Below, piece by piece: positions 27,901-39,056 of a stretch of 64,000 nucleotides of DNA (within the stretch, counting starts at the first letter, position 1; each line of letters begins with the position of its first letter). A program made the translations under genes and the position numbers. The notes beneath the pieces are model-generated. The model saw only the letters and a program-made list of their open reading frames with translations, was not told the origin of the DNA and ran no database searches. This DNA comes from Lentinula raphanica (lineage: Eukaryota > Basidiomycota > Agaricomycetes > Agaricales > Omphalotaceae): NCBI GenBank assembly GCA_027919835.1, contig JANVFP010000031.1, positions 605,994 to 669,993 of the forward strand, written 5' to 3'.

Positions 27901-30791
27901 GCAGTGTCTGTACATGATTCAGATAGCTATCATAAAGGTTGGACACTGTGATACACATGTACATGTTTCATGTACACCATAGATGTCTACACCTACATGT
28001 AACAATAGATGTCATATTCAATGACCCCCATTACAGATCTCTTGGTTGTATCACATAGAGTTAGCATAGAATATGTTGTAGGATGACTCTTTTCATGACC
28101 CAGCAGCAGTTTGACTTCATAACATGGGTGTATGCACTGTCATTTACATAAAACAGTGTTATATCACAAAAAATCATAGCATAGCTAGCCCCACAGGTTG
28201 TATTTTCGAGTTCTCCGAATTATATCTAGAGGAGTATGATATAGACAACATCCTGACACAATATAGAGCCCACACAAAAATTATTGAGTGAGCTATTAAT
28301 GAATTTCGACTCAAAAAACCCAAATAAGCGCCCATAAGCGCCCAAAACTCGTTGTTATAAGTGTGTTATAGTATAACAATGAGTGTGTTATGTATATCAA
28401 GTAATATTGTTCCGACTTTTTGACTGTTAAGTGTGTTAAGTATAGTGACTGATAACACTATTTTGAGTATTTATTGTCAACTGTGTTAGACATAATACAT
28501 ATCACTACTGTTCCAAATTTTAGTATGTTAGGTGTGATAAGTACCAAGTGTACTGAACATATTGAGTAATAAAAATTGTTCTGAGTGTTCAAGGGTACTA
28601 GGTGTGCTAAAAATATCATGTACATCATATTTACTCAATGTTGTCAGTTTGGTGTGATTTTTAAGTGATATAAGCTATTCTGAGTGATCGAGGGTGCTAG
28701 AGGTGCTAAAAATAGCATATACATCATATATTCTGACTGTATAGTGGATTTGGTATGATTTGGAGTGATAAAATTTTTTACACTTGTCGCGTATTTTTTT
28801 TTATTTTGCATTTTCAGGGCCAACAAGGCACCCCTGAATTTTTTAACTATTTTTATGATTTTTTTCAGATTTTTTGCTACAAGATGACATCATGATCAAT
28901 TTTTTCCTTTTTTGGTAATGTTGATGGGCCTGGACCTGCAATAGGCTCTATACCATCCCTAAATATTTTTTGCATTTTTAGTGATTTTTTGGGCTATTTT
29001 TAGTACCTATATTGACCCTACATCATTTTTTATCATATGAGGTCATTTGCTTACATATCCTGATCTGACCTAATCTGGCTTTTTTAGGATTTTTTAGATT
29101 TTTAATGAATTTTCGGGTTTTTTTGAAAATGTACTGCTTATTTAATATCTGGATAATTATTAATTACCCAAAACAGTAAATATAGGCCCCATGTGACAGG
29201 TGGTGACAGGCATGACCACCCTCCGGAGCCATTTCCGGAGCCCTCTCCGAGTTATCACAGGTTTTTTCAAACGTTCCTCGATAACTCATCGGACCTTTTT
29301 ACAAAAGCTTCACAGTATCCTGTGGATTGTGAGATCAACATCCCTCTGCAGGTGGCGAATATCACGGTCAACTCACTCCATACGATGTCAAAAGTCCATC
29401 TTGAAAAAATGTTCTATCCGGGCGATACTGTTCAACTTCTTCCTGGGGTCCGTCAAAAGCTTCGCTTACACCATGAAACGAATGGATACATGGCATTGGC
29501 TGAAACGAAGGCGATAGAGCTGGCAGGAAAGGAAGGTCTGGTGATCAGTGTTTGTCCTGGTAGAGTTGAGGTGCTGTTACAGGAGGATCACAATGAGGTC
29601 CGGCTCACTTCTCAATCATCGTACTGATAACTGAATGACTTCTAAAAGCAAATTCTTGAATTTCACCCAAATACACTCACAAAGGTGGAACAATCGGCCG
29701 CCGTCAACGACGTGGTATATCATCGCTCAAACCACCTTTCAACACACCAACACAGGATCCCTTTGATCGAACCCTCCACCGCTCAATTTCCTTTGAAGAA
29801 CGTGGAAGTGTATCCCATCAAATATTCCAAAAAGGGTTATCGAGCCATAGTCGTAGATGCAAAATTGGATGAAGACACCGTCAGCGGGCTCTCCGTCCAA
29901 ATCCGTTACGAAACACAGGGAATGAATAATTCATTTGCCTGGGTCGACTACCACTTACTCCGGCGCGTGGATAATGATCGGTTCCTTCACGACGACGACG
30001 ATAGTTCTGAGGCTAGCTCTCATACAAAATGGGATAGTTACTGGCATCTGAAATCTGGCTACTCCCCAGCTTACTCCCCTGAAGAACAGCGTGATCGGAA
30101 GAGGCGAAAATTACTGGAGAATAATGCACTAGCCACAGACGCAGAACCGACTCGTGCGACAACGCCCTGTTCTTTCAACCCACCCAGTCCGGGCACAGAC
30201 CCAGCCTGGGATCCTTCTTCTCCCGATCCTCCTTCGCACCACTGGATCCTTGATCCGCGCATCGTGACGTCAGTTCAGGGTAACCTGGAACTGTTGGTAG
30301 CAACTACGGCCGACCCAAAGCAAGATCAACGGGTTTTCATACAAACTGTACACGGTGTAACGAAGGTGTACTCTAACGTAGGAAACCTGCGAAGAAGTCC
30401 CAATAGTAGCAATATTGTCGAAGTAGACCCCTGGACCATCCTTCAAAACCCTCGATCATTCTCTGTACCTTCCAATCCCGCGACTGCCAAAGGCCTGTAC
30501 ATCATCTGCTCAGGAGAACACACTGGGAAGTTATGTCGCCGAGTCAACTATATGATGCACTTGGATTCAACAAAACCCTCACGCTGGTTTGTTCAAGTGG
30601 TCAAGCTCATACGCCAACCCAAGCACAGGAAAGGTATACAATTCGATGAAATCATCGATACGGACGCTGGAGCTTTCTGGATTGAAGGCAAAGACCTGGC
30701 TACTGTGCATGAAACTGTGAGTATGCGGGCTAAGGGAAACAAACAGTTGGAATTGATTCGTACTACATATCAACCAATACATGAGTTGTAA
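25000..30791 (+). pseudogene. Spt5-like (NGN/KOW) gene, copy 2, split by FB-2
   Basis: Exons are 25000-25605, 25650-26643 joined to 29332-29597 once FB-2 and one TSD are removed, and 29685-30791. They total 2,973 nt (about 990 aa) in one frame with no stop. The TSD GATTGTG at both edges of FB-2 shows exact insertion into codons. Domains: an acidic N-terminus (VEQDREMEDEVDLTNEQRLL); an NGN-like stretch (residues about 203-290, ending near PGFLYSKIPRF); a KOW-like motif SWIKCKKGLYKNDVGLVIAD at about 310; a later KOW-like FYPGDTVQLLPG..GLVISVCPGRVEV; and a C-terminal region of unknown fold. Spt5/NusG proteins bind RNA polymerase and nascent RNA. This gene looks like a mobile relative, not the housekeeping SPT5. 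The start codon is uncertain. Confidence 0.68.
26644..29324 (+). mobile_element. foldback element FB-2
   Basis: 2,681 bp, starting CAGCTGATACTG and ending CAGTATCCTGTG, TSD GATTGTG (26637-26643, 29325-29331). The two arms are inverted copies of each other over about 1.2-1.3 kb, covering nearly the whole element, with the centre near 27985. The arm interiors carry TTATAACAACGAG, GGGCGCTTATGGGCGCTTAT and ACATGTACATGT motifs. A 70-codon ORF in one arm recurs in other copies but is degenerate in the partner arm. No transposase, so it is non-autonomous. Transcribed through, it would form a very long hairpin. Confidence 0.95.
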
Positions 30792-30976
30792 TCACAGAGA
30801 CTACTTTATACTTCACATTTGGGACTCACTAATTATCGATACGACCTCTTATAATACTCAATGTACTATGTTCAAGTAAGTTGTCTTATCATTATCTTAT
30901 TTAACACACAAGAAATGCAAAGTGTAAACTTGTAGTAGATTGAGGATAGGTACAATTTAAAGAAATGGCATGGTCA
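30792..30976. other. short intergenic spacer
   Basis: Between convergent coding regions. No motif recognised. Confidence 0.3.
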
Positions 30977-31442
30977 TTATGCATTAACCCTCGACTGCAA
31001 AGAAGCTTTCCAACGAATACGAATTGTAAGGTTAGTGCTTTTGGTATTTTCGATAATATGTACTGAGCATCCATTTTCAGCTGAGTCCAGGAGAATGAAG
31101 AACGTTCTGAGGACGAAATGTATGGAGGACAAATCTAAAGGATAGAAGGGAGCTCGCGGATCTGCAAGGTGAGTTCTCAGGGTGGGATCTGTGTTCAAGG
31201 CATATAGTTCCAGCTTATAATACATATCGTAGAACGTCTGAGATGATTGGCCAAGATAGCCTATTTTTCCTAACTGACGGAAATCCACCAGTCTGTGCAA
31301 GGGACCTTGGAAGGTCGGCGGTTCCGTGGCAAATGCCATTATGGTATCGGCGTTGCACACTGAGGGCTGAAACAGGCTGAAACCCACGGGCGAAAAGCTT
31401 TCGCATCGATATCGTACCATTGAAACCCCCTTTAGTTCTCAA
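30977..31442 (-). CDS. unrecognised minus-strand ORF
   Basis: A 147-codon frame ending at 30977 and an overlapping 75-codon frame reaching 31442 suggest a diverged, possibly interrupted gene. It includes GKIGYLGQSSQTFYDMYYKL and FVLRTFFILLDSAENG. It looks more protein-like than chance but has no family I can name. It lies convergent to the Spt5-like gene and divergent from the integrase gene. Confidence 0.3.
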
Positions 31443-31890
31443 CCATCATCGCAGAAGGCAGAGAGGACGCGTTCTGATCAACCAACGTGTCTTCACCATC
31501 AAAGAAAGTGGCATATTGCATGGCAGGTTCAAATTGTAAGCAACGGGATTGGCTTGGGCGAGGTTAGTACTCGTGTCGACCAAGAATCTTTGAGCAATTG
31601 ACCATGTTAAATCCACTGCTAGGAATCTTCAAGGAAAACCCAAGCACCAAGCTCGAGTTTGTGGGAAAGTTGTTATTGCTCACGTTGAAATCATGTACGA
31701 ATACTTGGCAAGGTGAGGTGATAGAAAGAAATTCGCCCAGATATCTGCAGACTACTCAAAGCGGTTTAGCAATAAGTACAGCGAATCGACCAGCAGACGT
31801 CGGAAGACGTTCATCGCGATCGGTGGCGCCACATGGTTGCCATAGAATTGATTCGACCCTGAGATTGAACGTTGAACTTGAACCGCGATC
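31443..31890. other. upstream of the integrase gene
   Basis: A 98-codon plus-strand frame (31598-31894) is not convincing. It may include 5' exons of the integrase gene that I cannot place. Confidence 0.25.
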
Positions 31891-33870
31891 ATGAACCCCC
31901 CATTTTCCTCGTCTTTACTGCTATCTGTGGTCTTACTGGTACTTCCATGTCTGAACTGGCATGCCTACTCAATATTCTGTCGGGCAAGCACTCCTATTTC
32001 ATTACAAGACCCGAACATTTCAGGTCCCGATGCCCTCACACTCCAGGACGAGTTTCGAAGACATTACCACCACTTCCAGTCTGTTTTGAACCAAATATCT
32101 CAGGATGACACGACAGATGTCTTTCATATACTACTGCTAGGCGAAGACCTCGAAGAATATGCCAATCTCGTTGCTCAGGTAAGTGAAACCCAGCAAGTAA
32201 ATGTGCTCAAGCTCAGCGCGAACAGAATTCAGCGACATTTCTCGACCAAGCAGAATGGCAAACACTTCAAACAAACATACAAAGTATGATCATGGACCTT
32301 CGGACGATATACGATCAACGAGTGGAACAGAGTCATCATGGACGCCCAAACATCGTCTCTTGGGAGCACAGTGGTTCTGCAGGGCGACCTCGGGCAATTA
32401 TTGATCCCAGCTTCCTACAGTGGGCTCATGGGCGTCGTTTGACTAGCGGTATCGCATATTTCTTGGGTTTAAGCACTAGGACGGTTAGGAGGTCACTTCT
32501 TGAATACGGCATAGTGTCTCCAGGACATACACCGTTTGCAGATAGAATGGATGCAAATAATGCTGCTCAGGACGACAGTCTTGATCCAGAAACCCTACCT
32601 CCAGAAGTTCAAAACGCGGCAAATGCAATCCAGTCTTCGTCGTCATCAAGTCGCCTTTCAAATATGTCCAACGATGATCTCGATACGATGATACAGTTGC
32701 TCCGTTCACATTATCCCAGTGCTGGGATACGAATATTGGATGGAATGCTGCGACGGCTTGGTCATGTCGTACCGTATGAAAGGATTCGACAATCTTTGAT
32801 GAGAATTAACCCCGTTCAACGTACCTTCGACCGGATCCGAATTCGCCGTCGTCGCTACACAGTTCCCGGCCCTAATTCGCTTTGGCACCATGATGGGCAC
32901 CACCGTAAGAGTCTTCAGTCTTAGTCCATTATGTTGTATGGTGCTAATTTTTCCGGAACCAGGACTTATACGATAGGGTATTGTGATTCATGGGTTTATT
33001 GATGGTTATTCTCGTTTAATCACAGCCCTCCGCGCACACAACAATAACCGCTCCTCGACCGTTCTCTCTTTGTTCATGTCTGCTGCTGCAAGATATGGGT
33101 TACCTTCACGGATACGAGGAGATCATGGTGTGGAGAACGTATGGGTTGCGGCTTACATGGAACACGCCCGAGGTTCAGGACGAGGATCGTATATTTGGGG
33201 AAGGTGCGATGTTGTATCTTCATTTGAACTCCCTTCCTGATGCCCATTTAGATCTGTTCACAACGTTTGTATCGAGAGACTATGGGTAGATGTATCGAAT
33301 TACATTACTCAGCCATGGAACGACATATTTTCCGGGCTCGAGCAACGCTACCATCTGGATATCAGCAATCCGAACCACATTTGGCTTCTCCAGTATCTAT
33401 TCATGGACACCATCAACATTATTCTAGCATTCTGGGCCGAGGGCTGGAATAATCACCGGATTACTCAGCGAGATGGACCAAGTCGTAGCCCAGAAGATAT
33501 GTGGGGTTTCGACATGCTTGTCCATGGGATACGAGGCGATAGTGTGGACGACTTTTCTATGTCGGATCAAGAGTTAGCGGATTTTGGTGTTGACTGGGAA
33601 GATTTGGAAGATGAAGCGTTGTTACAATCACTACGGCGCAACTATGCACATGAAGAGGGTGCCAGCACTTGGCTCGGACGGCACGGTCCTCCACCGGTTC
33701 TCAATGAGGTGCATGTTGAACCCCCTTCGGGTTTGATGACCACTGCGGAGATCCAAGCTCTAGACTCTTTCCTCGAACCAATCTCTCAAATTTCGAATGA
33801 AGGTGACGCAATACGTTTGTGGTGCATGGCCCTTGCATACGTTCGAGCTTTGTATCCCGATTACTTTTAG
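31891..33870 (+). pseudogene. DDE integrase-core protein, candidate transposase, one nonsense codon
   Basis: Exons 31891-32178, 32226-32904, 32963-33203 and 33252-33870 join in frame (608 codons). The order is a helical N-terminus, a helix-turn-helix-like segment (LTSGIAYFLGLSTRTVRRSL), then an rve-type core. Asp is in LWHHDGHH, Asp in [11 protein letters not shown], and Glu in SVHNVCIERLW 35 residues later, a D..D35E spacing. The context [12 protein letters not shown] and EGWNNHRI matches the integrase-core proteins common in fish and fungal genomes. A TAG at 32974-32976 replaces the expected Trp of LIRW. All three catalytic residues survive. It is the only transposase-like gene inside the composite. 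The N-terminal start is uncertain, since the first residues look like a translated intron or leader. Confidence 0.75.
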
Positions 33871-34571
33871 TTTATCTATCCTGCCATCTAAGTAGATCAA
33901 TAGATGTGATTGTCGATGAAATATTCAAGCAGACGCGTTCATCCTCAAGCATTTCCACGACCATCTCTTCTCACTTGCCTTCCATGTTTCTTTCCAGCAA
34001 ATCTTTGAGATTCTTTGACAGATTCTCCGTAGGCTTGTTTTATGTCTGCCTCGAATAATGGACTCTGAGGTCTGCTTAACTCATGAGATGGCTTCAGTAA
34101 GTACAGTCGCTTCCACTCGCCGCCTTTGGCTGATGAACTTTCGTAGAGAACTGATTTCATTCATTGGCCAACCGCGAAAAGATTCTACGCCAAGCCTGCT
34201 TCGATTGTGATTCCATATTCCACCACTACTGTTTACGCGAATTCGTAACTTCGTAGAGTGTTTTGACTGACGCTATCATCAAAATCCATGGAGACTTTAA
34301 GATCATGGTCCCGTTTTAGGGCTTGGCAGGTACAGTGGTCGTCCATCTTCATATGATCATACCTATTTTGACTCTCATCGCTACACATTCATCTCTGAAA
34401 ATAGTGGGGACTTCTCTTCAAAAATTGGAAGGAAATAAACCCTGCAGTAAGCGTTTCGAATTCTTCATACCTCGAGTCGTGGCTCATGATATCTACCGTA
34501 CATGCCTTTGACAACTCCTCGCCTTCTCTACTCGTGCTCGTGAACAATATGCTTAAGGTATTGTTCTGCAG
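33871..34571. other. no supported gene
   Basis: Short frames only. The part from about 34400 may contain badly decayed ACC1 exon sequence just before the recognisable region. Nothing else seen. Confidence 0.3.
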
Positions 34572-37076
34572 GTATTGCTACTGTTCAAGAAATCAGGTCC
34601 ATCCGACAATGGAGCTATGGAACCTTCGGTAGCGAACGTCAAGTAGATATCACAGTCATGGATATCGGAAGATCTCGAGGCTAATGAATACCTTCGTATG
34701 GGCCATTGGTATATCGAAGTTCTCAGAGGGACGAATAACAACAACTTCCCCAACGTTGATCTCATCGTCGATGTCGCAAAACGTGCTGGTGTTCATGTCT
34801 AGGCTGATTGGGGACATGCTTCCGAAAATTCACGTCTACCGGAGAGCCTGACAGCTAGTAAAAACAAGATCGTCTTTATTGGTCCTCCTGGCAGCGCAAT
34901 GAGGAGTTTAGGCGACAAAATTCCAGTACCATCGTCGCCAGCGTGCTCACGTTCCTACAATGCCATGGTCTGGAACGGGGATATCCGACACTGCTCTGTC
35001 CGAGGCTGGATACGTCATCGTCCCCGACTCGGCCTATCAGGCTGCTTGTGTTACGTCCGTTGAGGAAGGCTTAGCAAAGGCCGAAACGATTGGATGGCCC
35101 GTCATGATCAAGGCTAGTGAAGGAGGCGGAGGAAAGGGTATCAGAAAAGTGGAACAACCCGAAGCTTTCAAGAACACGTATCACGCTGTCGCTGGAGAAA
35201 TACCTGGTATGCGATCCACGATCTTCGTGATCTAATGCATATATTCGTCTATATTCTAGGTTCTCCTATATTCATCATGAAGTTGGCTGGAGCCGCTCGC
35301 CATCTCGAAGTACAACTTCTCGCTGATCAGTATGGAAACGCCATTTCTTTGTTCGGACGCGATTGTTCTGTCCAACGCCGTCACCAAAAGATTATAGAAG
35401 AAGCTCCTGTTACAATTGCCAAACCCGACACTTTCAAGAAAATGGAACGTGCGGCCGTGCGTTTAGCAAAACTTGTCGGATATGTTAGCGCTGGAACAGT
35501 CGAATGTCAGTTCTATGTTATTGTTCTGTTTCACCCCCTCACTCACTTGTAAGACAGATCTCTATAGTCACGCTGATGACTCTTTCCACTTCCTGGAACT
35601 CAACCCACGTCTTCAAGTCGAACATCCCACCACTGAAATGGTGTCCGGAGTCAACCTGCCTGCTGCTCAACTCCAAGTAGCTATGGGCATTCCCCTTCAT
35701 CGTATCAGACGTATTCGCCAATTGTACGGTGTGGCTCCGAATGCCGCATCCGAGATCGACTTCGACATGATCAAGCCCGACGCCAATCAACTCCAGCGTA
35801 AGCCACGCCCGAAAGGACACGTCGTAGCAGTTCGTATCACTGCAGAAAATCCCGATGCTGGGTTCAAGCCCTCTTCCGGTTCCCTCCAGGAGCTCAACTT
35901 CCGTTCTAGTATGAACGTCTGGGGTTATTTCTCTGTTAGCTCCGCAGGTGGTCTGCACGAATTTGCGGATTCCCAGTTTGGACATATTTTCGCATACGGT
36001 GAAGATAGAGGCGAGAGTCGCAAGAACATGATCATCGCGCTCAAGGAACTCAGTATCCGAGGTGACTTTAGAACGACTGTTGAGTATCTGATCAAACTGC
36101 TCGAACTGGATGCCTTCAAGGACAACACCATCACCACCGGCTGGCTAGACTCTCTTATCAGCGACAAGCTCACCGCAGAACGTCCCGACGCCACTCTTGC
36201 AGTCATTTGTGGTGCCGTCACAAAAGCATACCTCGCCTCGGAAGCTTGCTGGACAGAGTACAAGCGTATTTTGGACAAGGGTCAGGTCCCAGCTCGCGAC
36301 GTGCTGAAAACCGTCTTTGTGATTGATTTCATTTACGAAAATGTCAGATACTCGTTCACCGCCGCGAGATCTTCTTCTACCGCTTGGACTCTATACCTCA
36401 ATGGAGGCAGCACTATGGTCGGTGCCCGTCCGCTAGCTGACGGTGGTCTTTTGGTTTTGGGACGGAAGGAGTCACTCAGTTTACTGGCGTGAGGAAGTCG
36501 GTGCCCTCCGTTTGATGGTAGATGCAAAAACTTGCCTGATTGAACAGGAGAACGACCCTACCCAGTTGAGGAGTCCGAGTCCAGGGAAGCTGGTTCGCTT
36601 CTTCGTTGATAGTGGGGACCATATCAGGGCTGGAGAGCAATATGCTGAGATAGAGGTATGTTGAATCAGATTTTGTCTTGAGTGTTGATGTTGATCACTT
36701 TCAGGTCATGAAAATGTACATGCCCTCGGTCGCGTCCGAGGATGGGGTTGTGCAGTTGATCAAGCAGCCCGGAGTTAGCCTAGAACCTGGAGACATCCTC
36801 GGTATCCTGACCTTGGATGATCCCGGTCGCGTCAAGCACGCTAAACCTTTTGAAGGTCTTCTTCCTACGATGGGTACTCCGGCTGTGACTGGTAACAAAC
36901 CACATCAACGCTTCGTTCACTGCATCGGCGTCTTGACCGATATCTTGGACGGTTTCGACAACCAGGCAATCATGGCGGCCATAATGAAAGCAGCATCTAT
37001 AGATGTTATCATGGATGAGCCACAGCGTATCAAGTACGCTGAAAAGAGAAAGAGGAATGGGAGGATATCGGGGTGA
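34572..37076 (+). pseudogene. ACC1: ACC1 acetyl-CoA carboxylase, N-terminal fragment
   Basis: Matches eukaryotic acetyl-CoA carboxylase from just after its N-terminus through the biotin carboxylase and biotin carrier domains: EIRSIRQWSYGTFGSERQVD (about 34590), KNKIVFIGPPGSAMRSLGDK, MPWSGTGISDTALSEAGY, the ATP-grasp glycine loop [18 protein letters not shown] (about 35105), [20 protein letters not shown] and the biotin site VMKMYMPSVASEDG (about 36706). It ends at 37076, so the central and carboxyltransferase regions are missing. Lesions include a TAG in the D-W-G-H-A-S-E-N region (about 34800), a frameshift near 34930 and a 2-nt loss near 36460. Introns are kept. The intact enzyme makes malonyl-CoA; this copy cannot. 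Confidence 0.93.
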
Positions 37077-37446
37077 CGCCCACAATGAAGCTGTCGCTGC
37101 AAACGATAATGATCATGTAAGCTTCATATATCGATGTCGGTATTGTTGCGTGGGTTGCGAAACGTTATCCAAATCCGGTAGGGCTTACTGAGGGCGGGAA
37201 TAATGGAATGTATCGCGAGGCGGCAATTACCAAGTTGGGAAAGAGTGAGTCGGCTTGTAACCGATGGAAGTACGCAAGATCTTGATTAAGAAACGACAAG
37301 TCATTGCTTGGTAACTGATCCCATCGACTGCATCAACTCATCTTGCTCTTTCCAGCTTTCCTCCACGCTCATAATCCAGATCCATAAACCTATATAACTA
37401 CCTCTTCCCCAGACACCATTGCCAGCCTTCCTCCAATCTCTCAGCC
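37077..37446. other. spacer between ACC1 fragment and GIY-YIG gene
   Basis: Nothing recognised. GC content resembles the flanking genes. Confidence 0.3.
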
Positions 37447-37948
37447 ATGACCAAGCGACCCCGCCGAGTATTGCGCACTATGTACGCGTCCCGCAGAGCT
37501 CGTCCGACTTCTCTCGCAGATGGGCCCGGCTTTTTATACGTTTTCATCGACAACGGCAACAAGTGGAAGGTTGGGATGTCGAAGAACTTCGCTAGACAAA
37601 GAGCGGAGTGGAACAGGGAGTGTCCGTGTCCGAATTGAGTATGGATGAGGCCCGTCGCGGTCAAACGAAGGCGCAGAGCGGGTACGTCGTTTGTTATCGA
37701 TGTCGAGACCCAGCTGGCTCATCGTCGCCTCAGAGGCACTTGCGCATATCCTCCTCGAGCTCGCATGCTTCGATCGTCCGTACGATTACTGTCCCCACTG
37801 TACGTATTCAATCTCTCCACGCTCAGCTCGCCGACATTTCTGTCAAGGCCGCAAAACCCATCGCGAGGTGTTCATCTTCAATGGAAACCAGGCGAACGTG
37901 TGGAACTCTATCGTTGGTCCGTTGATTTCGAGTATCGTCAAGGCGTGA
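37447..37948 (+). pseudogene. GIY-YIG / T5orf172-like nuclease-domain protein, one nonsense codon
   Basis: Exons 37447-37681, 37734-37799 and 37848-37948 join to 134 codons. The core GFLYVFIDNGNKWKVGMSKN is a GIY-YIG-type motif variant (L-Y-V-F ... K-V-G), followed by FARQRAEWNRECPCPN and a second half with YCPHC, then RKTHREVFIFNGN. Agaricomycete genomes carry many such small T5orf172-type proteins of unknown role. A TGA at 37636-37638 sits where a CGA (Arg) codon would be expected. It lies between the ACC1 fragment and the right end of the composite. It may help nick DNA or may simply be cargo; no evidence decides. Confidence 0.65.
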
Positions 37949-38314
37949 GGTGGGCTTTTCCCTTCTTTCTGAGACTTGTTTACTGACTCTGATTGATTAC
38001 AGTGGGATGGATAGCGATATCTACCAATATTATTCATTGAATTAGCTGTAGTTTTTTAAATATTAAATTCGAGTACGAACAAAGTACGCCGCCACGTACA
38101 AAACACAAAAAACACGCCACATATCCCATCAGATAAGTATTCCCGTCAATCCTTCATGACTCTCGACTCACGAAGCCGCCAGGACGAATCGAATCGAAGC
38201 CGCGGAGGACGTGTATTCTAAAAATCAAGGCGGCGAGAAAAGGAAAAAAAAAAGGGGGGGGCATTTTACTGGTGCGCAAATTCAATCTACTGTTTTTTAA
38301 TTCTTGCTAATCGC

Positions 38315-39052
38315 TGGAACGAGCATGATATCTGCCATGAGGCTTCGCCTCATCGAATTAAAAAATGCTTATGTATTGGAATTAAAAACTGCTTAGTGGG
38401 ATCAAAGAATGCTTAGTAAACCAAAGCTATGTACAGAAATTAGAATTCAAGAACTTGCTTCTTTTTCTCGAGTTTGGGATCGTGTGAGTATGTAGATCAG
38501 TGTAAATCATGCACGGATCATGAATCTAAATTCTTACGCATACGATCTGCTTCCGAAAGTCCGGCTCATTGAATGAGAATCGAACTGAATCTGGAAAACC
38601 AGCGACAATTCCGCAAAACCATTAATCAATCATTTCGGACAAGCGGTACATGAGCTAGAACGCGAGGTCTAAAGATGCATACACACTTGTGTTCGAATTC
38701 AGTAACGTACTCGCACCGGAACCAACCGCAGTCAAAATGATGCGAGTCCATATCTGTCGAAGATGAGTCTACATCGATACGCTATGAGTCCTTTCCGACT
38801 GAACATGACTCGATATCAACAATTTTCCACGAGAGTTGTACGAATGAGTCGAAGTCTAACGTGCTGTTCTCCATACCTATCAAAGGGAGGGATGAATCAT
38901 AGATATCGATTACTCAGAAAAGTCAAAGTCGAGATTCGTAGTGCTCAGACGAGTCGAAGTGCAAAGTTCAAGTCACGTTCCGAGTCAAAGTCACGGCTGC
39001 AGGTCCAGAAAGCTGATCGATGTCAAATATTGTCCGAAAATTACTTTCATAG
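38315..39052 (+). repeat. right-end repeat of unit 2 and right TIR
   Basis: Related to 19300-19912. It ends in a run of degenerate GAGTCAAAGTC / CGAGTCGAAGT direct repeats (38770-39000) and then the right inverted terminus (39024-39052). Subterminal short direct repeats are typical transposase-binding arrays, which is inferred here. Upstream, 38245-38262 is an A10/G8 homopolymer stretch. Confidence 0.7.
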
Positions 39053-39056
39053 TTAT

